Notes under the pieces: generated by a model
Seen by the model: only the letters and a program-made list of their open reading frames with translations
What the model was told of the DNA's origin: nothing
Database searches by the model: none
Shown here: positions 28,201 to 36,900 of the stretch, in pieces
Layout: every line of letters begins with the position of its first letter
Position numbering within the stretch: the first letter of the stretch is position 1
Assembly (NCBI GenBank): GCA_014193315.1
Contig: BJHS01000002.1
Location: 160,803-224,802, forward strand
Direction of reading: 5' to 3'
Source of the DNA: Verrucomicrobiota bacterium
GTDB taxonomy: Bacteria > Verrucomicrobiota > Verrucomicrobiia > Opitutales > UBA953
DNA length: 64,000 nt
Program-made: the position numbers and the translations under genes

Positions 28201-30876
28201 GGCCGCCGACAGCGTGATGACCCTACCCGCAATCCCCTGAATGCGCGTTCCCGCAGCGATACCTAGGCCGGTGACCGTCTGGCCGATGGCCAGGCCGGTG
28301 GCATCACCGACGGTCACGGCGAAAGCACCGGCCGCACCGGCAGTGATGGGCTTCACGATGGCGATTGAGCCGATGGTCTGACCGACCGCGAGGTTGGAGA
28401 TGTTCGGCAAGACGATGGTGTTGGTCGCCACCGTACCCGAGCCGATGGCGCGGATAAAGAAGGCCCCCGCGGTGATCGGTGCGGTCGGCCCGATCCCAGT
28501 GACGGGCGAACCGGCGCTGAGTCCGGCCACGCTATCCAAGGTCAGGCTGCGGGTCCCGGCGGCCGCCCAAGGGAGTTCGATGTCGACTTGCACGGTCGGC
28601 GTGGTCTGCAGGTAATAGGCCGGGTTGGCATCGGGGGAGGAGCCGGCGAAGCTGGAGAGTGCGTTATTGAGCTGGCCGATCTGGTCGGTCGTCTTGCCGA
28701 CGGTGAGGGTCCCGCCGTTCAAGTTGATGGACGAGCCCGCGGCCCCGAAGAGCGCGCCGACCGTCTGGTTGCCAATCGCGTTGAGCGCGATACCGGCGAG
28801 CAGAACGAGCCCGGAAGAGTTCTGGATGCTGTTGACGCCGGTCAAGGCGAGGTTGCCCTGCTTGACGATGGTCGCGCCGTAGTAGCTGTTCGCGCCGGCC
28901 AGCGTCATGGTGCTGGCGCCCTGCTTGACCAGGTTGCCGGCGCCGGTGACCTTGCCTTGATAAGTCGTCGCCGCGGTCTGGTTGAGGGTGACAGTGCCGC
29001 GACCCAGGTCGATGCGGGTGTTGGGGTCGCCCGCGAGGTTGTTGACGCGCTGGGTCGTGTCGTTGAAGCGGATGGTCGTCTCTAAGCCGGGCAGACTCAG
29101 GACGGCGTCGTAGCCGGAGCTCAGCACGATGGAGGACGCATTGATGAAGGTGTCGTCCACGCCGAAGGAGAAGGCCAGAGTGATGCCGTTCTTGACGACC
29201 AACGAGCCGAAGAAGAGGTCCTGACGATTGTAGACGTCGATGACGCCGAGCTGGCCGTTCCCGATGGTCAGGTTACCCGAGCGGGTGTTTAAGATGGCGT
29301 CCGTCGGGGCCACCGTGAGGGTCGAGCCGAGGGCGCCGTTGATCTCCGCCCGCAAGGTGCCCGCGTTGTTCTGGACGATGGAAAGCGTGAAGGAGAAGAA
29401 GAGGAAGAAGCGGACGTAGCCGAGGCTTTGCACGTTGGCGACGATCTTGCCCGCGTTGATGTCGATCTCGCCGATGGTGGAGCTGGTCCCCATGAGCGCG
29501 AGGGCGCCGAGACCCCGTTTATCTAGGAAGCCCTGGCCGCCGTTCACGCTGCCGGCATAATAACCGTCGCAGTTCTCGTCTTGGAGAATCGTCAGGCGCT
29601 GGTTGGCGCCGACGTCGATGAGCGTGCCGGAGCCGGGGCCAGCGTCCCAGAGATTGGTCGCGAGTTCGGCATAAAGGGCCTGAAGGTTACGGATCGTCTG
29701 ACTCGTCCGGATCTCCAGCACCGGGTTGGCGGCGCCGGGCAGGTAGCCGGGGCGCCACTCGGTCCCGAGGGCGGCGTCGGTCGCGGAGTTCGCCTGAGTC
29801 AGCGTGGTCTGTCCGATGGAGGAGCCGCCGATGAGGTTGACGGAAGCGGCCTGCCGAAGCGCCAGCCCGTTGGGGTCGTTGAGGGCGAGGTCGCCGCCCG
29901 AGATGAACACGTCGCCCGTCAGTCGGCTACTATTGAGGATGGTGAGCGCCCCGGAACCGGACTTGTAGAAACGCCCGGTGCCGTCGATACGGCCAATCGA
30001 GCCGACCACGCCGGCGTCAAAATCGGCGTTTAGCACGTAGTCGGCGTCTTTGCCCACATCGAGGATGGTGTTGACGTCGGTGCCGTCGACCCCGGCCTCG
30101 AAGTTGGCCAGGGTGCCGGAATAAAGGTTGTGGACGAAATTAAGGCGGAAGAGCAAGGGCGACGACGGGTTGCCGAGTTGGCTGTCGCCGAGGATCGGGC
30201 CCTGCGAGACGACGTTGTACGCGGAGTTCTGGAAACTGAGCGTGGCGTTCCCCTGGACGACGACGGCCTTGGCCCCGACCATCTTGGTGGTGAAGCCGGC
30301 GGGCGCGAAGCCGGCGTAATTAGCCCACTGGTTGAGATAACCGCTGGACATGAACACCCCTTGATTGACCACCACGATGCCCGAGAAGGCGCCTTGCGAA
30401 CGGAGGTCGTTCGGGAGGTTGGCGCTGTTGGTGAAGGTGTTGTTGCCGAAATAGTTGATGTCCTTGAAAGCGTCGTACTGCAGGGTCCCGCCGCCGGTCT
30501 TCACGAAGACCGGGATCTCCGCGAAGGTGGCGCCATCGAGCGCCCGCGCCGTGAAGTCTTCGCTGAGTAGCTTCACCGTCGTGGTCGCGGCGACCTGCTG
30601 GTTGAGCGTGAGGACGGTGCGCACCGGGCCGACCGGGTTGCCCACGTTCAACGAGGCGATTGTCCGGGTGAGCTCCTGGATCTGCGTCGGGGACGGCAAG
30701 CTGCCGGGCGCGCTGAGGTTGGCGATATTCACTACACCCGTCAGGACGTCGCCGACGAGGGTCTGCGGGAGGTTGGTCTGAGGGGACGCGTAGTTGACGG
30801 TCACGTCGGCGCGGGCGGCGGGCAAGGTGACCAGCGCGGCGGCGGCCAAGATGAGGAAGCGGCGGGAGAGTTTCAT
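22234..30876 (-). CDS. Giant autotransporter adhesin A (2880 aa)
   Basis: 2880 aa in one frame. A signal peptide (about 1-23: MKLSRRFLILAAAALVTLP, then AARA) leads into a long passenger of autotransporter-associated beta-strand repeats with the recurring core KTGAGTLTL plus a following GxxxxxGGTL. Interspersed are about ten copies of a different 40-50 residue module built around GTGIPAGTTITAI and ITLSTxLTA, clustered at about residues 780-1450 and 2240-2470. The last 290 residues form a beta-barrel ending in Tyr-Arg-Lys-Arg-Phe with the terminal Phe required for BAM recognition. It is probably exported as a type V-a surface protein. The downstream partner of protein B; gap 37 bp. Confidence 0.93.
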   Translation of the reverse strand: MKLSRRFLILAAAALVTLPAARADVTVNYASPQTNLPQTLVGDVLTGVVNIANLSAPGSLPSPTQIQELTRTIASLNVGNPVGPVRTVLTLNQQVAATTTVKLLSEDFTARALDGATFAEIPVFVKTGGGTLQYDAFKDINYFGNNTFTNSANLPNDLRSQGAFSGIVVVNQGVFMSSGYLNQWANYAGFAPAGFTTKMVGAKAVVVQGNATLSFQNSAYNVVSQGPILGDSQLGNPSSPLLFRLNFVHNLYSGTLANFEAGVDGTDVNTILDVGKDADYVLNADFDAGVVGSIGRIDGTGRFYKSGSGALTILNSSRLTGDVFISGGDLALNDPNGLALRQAASVNLIGGSSIGQTTLTQANSATDAALGTEWRPGYLPGAANPVLEIRTSQTIRNLQALYAELATNLWDAGPGSGTLIDVGANQRLTILQDENCDGYYAGSVNGGQGFLDKRGLGALALMGTSSTIGEIDINAGKIVANVQSLGYVRFFLFFSFTLSIVQNNAGTLRAEINGALGSTLTVAPTDAILNTRSGNLTIGNGQLGVIDVYNRQDLFFGSLVVKNGITLAFSFGVDDTFINASSIVLSSGYDAVLSLPGLETTIRFNDTTQRVNNLAGDPNTRIDLGRGTVTLNQTAATTYQGKVTGAGNLVKQGASTMTLAGANSYYGATIVKQGNLALTGVNSIQNSSGLVLLAGIALNAIGNQTVGALFGAAGSSINLNGGTLTVGKTTDQIGQLNNALSSFAGSSPDANPAYYLQTTPTVQVDIELPWAAAGTRSLTLDSVAGLSAGSPVTGIGPTAPITAGAFFIRAIGSGTVATNTIVLPNISNLAVGQTIGSIAIVKPITAGAAGAFAVTVGDATGLAIGQTVTGLGIAAGTRIQGIAGRVITLSAALTTASSGNLTVATGIPAGTTITAIDLATNKLTLSNLLTASAAGSVTASQPTLDVASTDDLAIGQTVFSASSTKAVTRGNLNANTMTLADVNNLVVGQMVTGVGIPAGTTITAINAGTNVITLSTTLTATSSGTLTVLSGVPTGAKITAINGNTITLDTNLIAPAAGTLAIRTGIPTGAVITAINGNTITLDKALTDQSAGRLTNLPVAGMSRDNTIGFLASTLGEQVLKTVVTGTLGANTVTLADVTGLVVGRTVIGTGIPAGATITAINGNIITLSTSLTAAAAGSVRVLTSTDTQVLSFRGTITGTGGLTKVGPERLILGGINTYTGATNIQGGILQLNWDAVPNTSGIVIGALGSLAINVDSGSHAFDRAITGFGGFEKLGAGTLVINTTTGWSTGQIDIVQGVVEFNPGNLSSITGGLVSVRAGTSFQLNTPNDLAWTGSISGQGNTVKTGAGTLTIGGDFTATGTLTVQAGKVIVNALPTDGTEYGVINVAAGTTFADKVAGTTGSQVAVSAIIPVASSAGFYRNQLVSGTGIPNGSFIVAVGANSITLNNASTVPVTGTITGHETYGDWIIILGNQITAGTTLTVPTVEGLRLGMSVFDNTVTGIAGLLGTVVALDAATNTVTLSAATTNPLGGAVAFQQGDIVGAGNFEKTGAGTLTLDVPLAITGAVNLTGGTLIVNTEAAFRDASAVTLGAGTTLDVSGFDQDLANVSGAATSVIIGNNTTLTVNTSTGTTTIYRGQITGGADIEKFGAGTLNLARLGSANVLGDLNIHAGTLIGSQAGYGNASLSVDDGATIGFNNDDPTAAWTFDRPVTSTNLGTGTMGGTILKTGTGVVELSNANNTATNFVVQGGKLIVHDDRANGSGSTTGGVTDLASAVISNGAALQIKLGNDTLRSLGNQIAGSTVGSLTTLELLGTGNAGDPNPWSVVRLDARPRVSALGLTGHVTLRSSGQADVVAVSGDANTEFIFTNLSGINNAPAGASQDVTLHQAFSTTMRGEVYSYVDTNLTLVGAGRASFLNPAFANNFPGSGAFGFVNTLTVGTTTEAGHIEILAAFNGESLTLAKSSNTLTSQGSVAVRAEVGTMLAPEVFAGTVLGVAGAGRFIKTGAGVLDGTTASVTAPVFSSYVIEAGRLIVKAQAASILGGRPIELNGGALAIQQDTNAAEIATGAFSSSNGTGAIDVLGAAGAGLLTIGSGFAGGLNLIGSAAVQLGTSSNANIAVAGNVTVDATSVLRGSAVMGTVAAPVTFANAGTVAPGYSPGVITVNGDVTNSGTFQMELSATALNGTLNDQIEFLGTADLNQGGTGKIELAQFGVDALARGQRFVLFKGLTPATVTVATVGGASGSPFLATTSTAGLKVGQVLAGTGLAAGTSISAVVKAKSVTPTGGVVGTFDVLTNDTTGLAVGQVIAGTGLQAGSVITAITAGTSITVSKTLTATPPDTLAAAAGVSLSGNLTAAPTGTVAITPSKTSASYFTSVIPAASITMTGLAPKPYLLSIPGNNVKAVTAGAVGTDTITLNDVTGLVMGQAATGTGVPANAVIKAIDNATNTITLNVKLTSAASGNLTTTLGTIGVPVLPNEIAVYSVRNTAEYEAFQGPTPLIAVIKILTSVKWTTHSAGVDTNLGTADDVWQATPAGTFNLLGSKLALMTDAQLQSAIHSLTPFGAASVAAISIEGLRTSEDAIAKRLEMRRFDRSGLSIVQSEWFFNSDARQLKLGASGQVQTKGNLYGVSAGVIKQTNEGANLGFVIGGNHVTTSGDTSAKFNGNDIRADAFAGTTFFNDLMSLDAGVSVSRLSGSATRSSLTSPGSTNTSSPTATTIGGWVRLGTVFPMKSVGAYATPFLGAEVSSTKVSGLDETGQADALQVTAKSVSQMAIRAGVGFHKQWESEDGTWRYRLSADLGYLKQGSGETADFTTANTDQAALNGTSYSSALRVTGGSGYYFAPSLSFGPNENTTYSLGLTYEKNQGNSTGLNFSYRKRF

Positions 30877-30913
30877 TGCGAAAGGGTACGTGGGAGGGAT
30901 GGAAGCGGGCGGA

Positions 30914-33900
30914 TCAGAAGCGGCGGCGATAGCCGGCTTCGATGCCAGTGGTCTTGGTCGAGCCCGACTTTTCCAGCGTCAGCGTCAGGTAGTACGCCGT
31001 GTCGGGGTTCGGCCCATAGGTGAAGGACGGGATCAGGCGGAAGCCCGCGCCCGACGCGACGTCGGTCTGCGTGGTGAATTGGCCGACGTTCTCGACGTTC
31101 TCGAAGTTCGCCGTGATGTCGGCGGTCTTGCCGCCGCCGAGTTCGGCGAAGGCTTCGACGTCGAACGCGAACTTGATCATCTGGCCTTCGTGGACGGAGA
31201 GCCAGGTCATGCCCGTGCCGGTGGAGGCGCGCGCCGAGGTGTACGAGTACGAGCTGACGTGCAGGGCGCTCGGGTCGTTGTTCGCGTTCGTTTCGGCGAA
31301 GGACTTGCCGCTGACGCGGACCATGTCCAGGCCGACGAACGGGGTGAAGTTGACGCCGCCCTTGGTCGCGAGCCCCGCGCCGAAGCGCGCGAAGGCGCCA
31401 TAGGACATCGCGGAAGGCGAACCATGCTGGCTATTCATGAAAGTCGTGCGTTCGGACTTGTTGGAGCTGTTCCCGAGCGAGATGCCGGCATCGAGGAAGA
31501 AGGTGTCGCGGCGTTCGCCGAGCATCCCGGAGAAGAACGCGGTCGCGCGGTAGGCGTTGCCGGACACCGTGCCGGCGCCGTCGGCCAGCGTGCTCTTGGT
31601 GTGCGAGGCGCCGAGCGTGAAGCCCGCGACGGACCACGGGTTGAGGTCCTTGATATAACCGCCGAGCAGGCCGGTCAGGGTCGAGTCAAAGGGCGGAGCC
31701 CCGACGCCGGAGCCACCCTTGAAGCTGGTCGAGGTGGCCTCGACGAAGAACTCGTTGTAGTAGACGCTATAGCCGGCGCGGTCGTAACGACGCTGGTCGA
31801 GCCGGCGCTGGAGGGCGTCGGTCTCGGCGCGCTGCTCGAGGGCGACGGTGGCCGGGATGGCCGCGAGCGACCCCGGCTGAAGGGAGCGCATGGCCGGAGC
31901 GAGGGAAGCGTCGTCCATGACCATCAAGCTGGCGGCGAGCCGGCTGAGGTAGTTCGCATCGGTCGAGACCGAGCTCGGGAGGAAGGTAGTGCCGCCGTTG
32001 GCCAAGGCCCCGCCGGTGGCGGTCTTGGTGATCGACTGGATGTAGCTCACGATGCCGGCCTGGACGCCGGCGATCGCGTAGCGATCGGCGCCGCCGACGA
32101 AGTAGACGGCGTATTCGGAAGGCGCGGTGGTGAGGCCAGGGAAGGATCCGACGGCACGCGGCTCGACGATGAGGTAGCGGCCGTTCGTGTCGGCAGGGTC
32201 GACCGTGATGGCGTTCGCGGGGAAGAGTTTGGTGAAGCTCTCGGAGACGGTCGGGGTGGCGTCGACCGCGGTATCCTTGAACAAGACGAAGCGCTTACCG
32301 TAGGCCGGGGCCGTCGTGGTGGTCGGGGCGTTCCAACGCCCGATCACGAGGGTCCCGGTGCCGCCGTTGTTGAGGTCGGCGACGCCGGAGAACTGCACTG
32401 AATCGTTGAAGAGCTGGTTGGGGGCGGTGCCGGTCGGGGTGCCGGTAACCTCCATCGAGGCTACCCCCGCGTTGACGTAATTGACTGCGGTGAAAGTGCC
32501 GGGCGAGTAACCGGGGGCGAGGGTGGCCCCGGCTCCTACGGTCAGGTTACCGCCGATGTTGGCCGACCCGCGAAGCGCCGAGCTATTGGACACGTTGACG
32601 TTACCAGCGATGGTGACGCCAAGGTTCGAAGCGCTGATTGCCAGGGCCGTGCCGCCGTCGACGGAGACGTTGCCGCCGATGTCGCCGAGGACGGTCAGCG
32701 TGGCGTTGTTCACGCCGCTCGTGGTGATGTTGAGGCTACCGGTACTACGGACGTCGGACTGGGACTGCAGCGTGCCGCCGGTTGCGGAGACCTCGACGGC
32801 GAGGATGCCACCTTCGAGTCGGAGCGGGCGACTGAGGTTGGAGGCGTCGGGCAGGATGTGTCCCGCGGCGTCGAGGGTGACGGCGAGCGTGCCTTCCTTG
32901 ACCACATAGACGCCGAAGACTTGGTTCGCCAGGGTGCTGCCCGCGAGAATCGCGGCGTCGGTGAGGTCGAGCGTGCCCGCGCCGAGCTTGATCATCTCGG
33001 CGGCGCCCACGGAACCGGTGACGACGCCAGTGTAGGAGGCTGTTCCGGCGGTGACCATCACGCCAAGGCGCGCGGCCCGGGGCGTAGCCAAGGTGGTGTC
33101 CTTCACTAGGTCGAGGTCCTTGGTGTTGGTGACGTCCACCCCGAGGCCGCCGCCGAGCACGGTGACGGTCGTGGGCGCGGAGAGGCTGGTGGCCCCGGTG
33201 TAACGGAACATGCCTGATCCCTTGATGACGAGCGCATCGGAGCCTTGCAGGGTGCCGCCGAAGGCCCCATCGATCGACTGGGTGAGCGCAAGCGCGCGGC
33301 CACCGCCGAGGGAGCCGATGTCCAACACCGAGCTGGCGTCGCCGGTGATGCCGGTGATGTTGAGCAAGGCGGAGACGTCGAGCGTCACGTTGGCGCCGAG
33401 GTTGGTCGTGGCCACGCCCGGCTGGGCGTAGGCGGTGACGATCCGCATCGCGGCGCCATCGCTACGCAGGTCCAGCAGGCCGGCTCCACTAATCTGGCTG
33501 GAGTTGGGGTCGCCGGAAACGCCGATGTCGCGGTCGCCGGAAAGGGCGACCCGGAAGGTGGCGCCGGCGGCGATGTTCGCCTCCAGCAAGGCTTCGGACG
33601 TGGTCCGAAGGTCGGCCAGGCGGAGTTCGCCAGCCTCAATGTTGAAGTCGAGGGCGGTGGAGTAGGCCGTCAGTTCGACGATGCCCGCGCCGGTCTTGCC
33701 GACGGTGCCGGCGCCAAGGGTCGGGGCGTTCAAGGCGGTGCCGAGCGTGCCACTGAGCGTGGAGGCCGCGCGGACGATATTAGCGAAGGTGACTTTGTTG
33801 AGTTCACCGGCGAGGGCATTATGGAAAGCCACGGTCGCGTCCTCCGCGACATAGATATCGGCGGCGGCATAACCAGCGGCGGTGCCGACCAGCTTGCCTT

Positions 33901-36900
33901 CGAGGACGACGATCGTGCCGAGGCTGTTGGCGCCGGCGGTCGGGGCCAAGGAAAGCGTGCCCGTACCGAACTTGACCAGCGTGGCGTCGGTGACGCCGAA
34001 CCCCTGCTGGAAGCGGCCGAGGAAATCGTAGGCGCCGTTGGCGTCGACCTGCAGGCCGAGCACCGAGCCGGCGGCCGCGACGCGGATCGTGGACTCCGCG
34101 CTACCGCGGAGATTGCGGAAGGTCTGGTCGGTGCCGCCCAGGACATTGAGCACGGAGCTTCCCTGCAAGTCGACCGCGCCGATCGACTGGCCCGCGACCA
34201 GGGGGGCGCCGAAGAGGTTATCGCTACCCAGGTTCGTCGAGCCGGCGAGCGAACGGTAGGTGCCGGCGAAGTCGGTCGTGGCCGTCGTCAGGGTGAGTGC
34301 GCCGATCCCGTCCTTGGCGATCACGCCGTCGCCATGGAAGACGCCGGCGGCGGTGAGCGTGTTCGCAACCTGCAAGGTGCCGGTGGCCGCGGCGGTGAGG
34401 TTGGCGCTGAGCGTGAGGGTCTTGGTCCCGGCATTGATACCGAGGATGGTCGTGCCGGCGGGAATGCCCGTACCGACGACGACTTGGCCAGTGAGGAGGC
34501 CCGTCACATCGCCGACGACGAGGGAGGCGGTGTTGATGTCGCCGCTCGTGATGGCCTTATTGAGCTGGACGTTGAGTCGAGCGGTGGCGCCGGCAAGGAC
34601 GGTGATGTCCCCCGTCGTCGCGCCGGCCCAGCCGGTGGAGGCTAGCAGCGTGCCCGTGCGCACGAGGGTGCCGCCGGTGTGGGCGAGGGAACCACCCGCC
34701 GTGAGGGTCGCCGTACCGGCGCGAACCTCCAGTTGGCCGGCACCGGAGACGGCCCCGTTGTACGTGACGTCCGTCGCGGTCGTGAGGACGAGGTGGGCGC
34801 CGTTGGCGATCACCGCGGCGCCGTTGGTGGCGAGGGCGGCCATCTGCAGCCAGCCCTGCTCGACGGTGGTCGAGCCGGTGTAAGGCGTCTGGCCGGCGAT
34901 GACGCCCGGCGAGAGGATGAGGTAGCCCGCGCCGCGCTTGCTGAAGCTGCCGGAGCCGAGGATTGGGGTGGTGAAGGTGCGCTTGATCGTGCCGGCGATC
35001 GGGTCGTAGGCGTCGGTGACGGTGACGCCGAGAATCCCCGGCGCGGTCGTCAGGATTGAGGGGGCGTTGGGCACCGCATTCCAAGCGAGGAGCAGGACCC
35101 CGCCCGAGATCTGGATCTGGCCGGTGAAGCCGGGGCTCGACCCGCCGAGAGTGAGGTCCTCGTTGCCGATCTTGATCAAGGCGCCGGAACCGGTGATTGT
35201 GCCATCGAACGAACGCGTGGCGGCGAAGGCGGTCTCGCCCGCGGCGGTCGGGGCCGCGTAGTTGCCGATGTTGGTGCCGATCGCGACGCGATTCAGGTAG
35301 AGGGAGGTCAGGGCCGGCATCGTCAGGACGCCGGTGTAGAGGTCGTTGAGTTCGGCGGCGGACAGGCCCAGCGAAGACACGTCGATGGACTGCGTCCGGG
35401 TGATGGCGAAGTTGGTCCCGGGGGCGGCGGCCGCGATCAGGCCGGTGCTCAAGATGACGCCGGCGGCGCCCGTGACAGTGCCGCTCGCGTTGGCGTTGAG
35501 CGCTTGGCTGAGCGTGATACTGCTATTCGGGGCGATTGACGCGATCGTCGTGTTGGCGGGGATACCCGTGCCGGTGACGACCTGGCCGATGGTGAGGCCG
35601 GCGGTGTTGGTGGTGGGGAGGACGAGGGCGCCCGAGGCGATGGTCCCGGTGACGGTGGCGGCACCTCCGGCGATGACTTGGGTGACGAAGGTCCCGGCGG
35701 CGAGGCCGGTGCCGGTGATGGCCTGCCCCACGGCGACATTGGTGATGGAGCTCAGGGCGAGCGAGGTGGTGCCGATCGGGGCGGGCGCGACGCCGGTGCT
35801 GGTCTGGGTCACGGGCGTGCCGAGGACGGTGATCGGGCTTAACTGCGCCGTCGTCCCGAGGTAATCGGCGAGCAAGGGATTGGAGCCTTGCAGCTCGGTG
35901 GTCAGCGAAGAGGCCCGGGCCGTGGTGTAGCCGACGGTGAGGCTGCCGGAGCCGAGGTTGAGGACCGCCGAAGCGGACCCGAAGAGGGCGCCCACGACCT
36001 GAGCCTGGTTACCGTTCGAGTAGGTGCCGCCGCCCACGATCACGAGGGCGGAGGTGTTGGGCGTGGCGTTGGCGGTGCCGGCGGCGAGGACGCCGGTGGG
36101 TCGCACGATCGTCGCGCCGTAATAGGAGTCCTTGTAAAGGTTGGTGCCGGTGGTGCCGGCGAGGACGAACGTGCCGGAGCCCTGCTTGATGAGGCTACCG
36201 ACGCCGGTGACGGAGCCGGTGTAGGTCAGGTTGGCGTTCTGCTCGAGGGTGATGTCGCCCCGGCCGAGCTCGACGCGGGCGTAATCGTTGCCGGCAAGGT
36301 TGCGGACGAGCTGGTTGGTGTCGCCGAAGCGGAGCACCGTTTCGCGCGTCGAACCGGAGTCGAGCGTGACCGAGGCGGCGTTGATGAAGGTGTTGTTCTT
36401 GCCGCCGTTGAAGGAAAGGTCGACGCCGTCGTTGACCACGATTTTGCCGTAGAAATCGTTCTGTCCGTTGATGACGTTGACTTCACCGGGGTCGAGCCCC
36501 GGGTTGACCTGGATGCCCGCGCCGCTGCCATTGTTGATCACGGCGGAAGCCAGCAACTTGAGGGTGGAGCCGGCGGAGCCGGCGAGGTTGGCCGAGAGGG
36601 TGCCGGCGTTGTTCTGCAGGATGGCGAAGGTGCCGCCGTCGCCGATGAGCACCTGCTTCTGGCCCAGGCCCTGCACGTTCGCGATGAACGTGCCGCCTTG
36701 GATTTCGGTGTAATCGTAGGCCGAACCGCCGGTCAGCAGCAGCACGAGGGCACCGGCCCCGGTCTTGATGATGCGCCCGCCGGCGACGCCGTTGACGCTA
36801 TCGTAGCCGAAGATAGTACCGTTGTAATAACCGTCGCGGCCGGTCTCCTGGTTGATGGTGAGCGTGTGGCCTTCGAGGCGCAACGTGCCGCCGAAACCCG

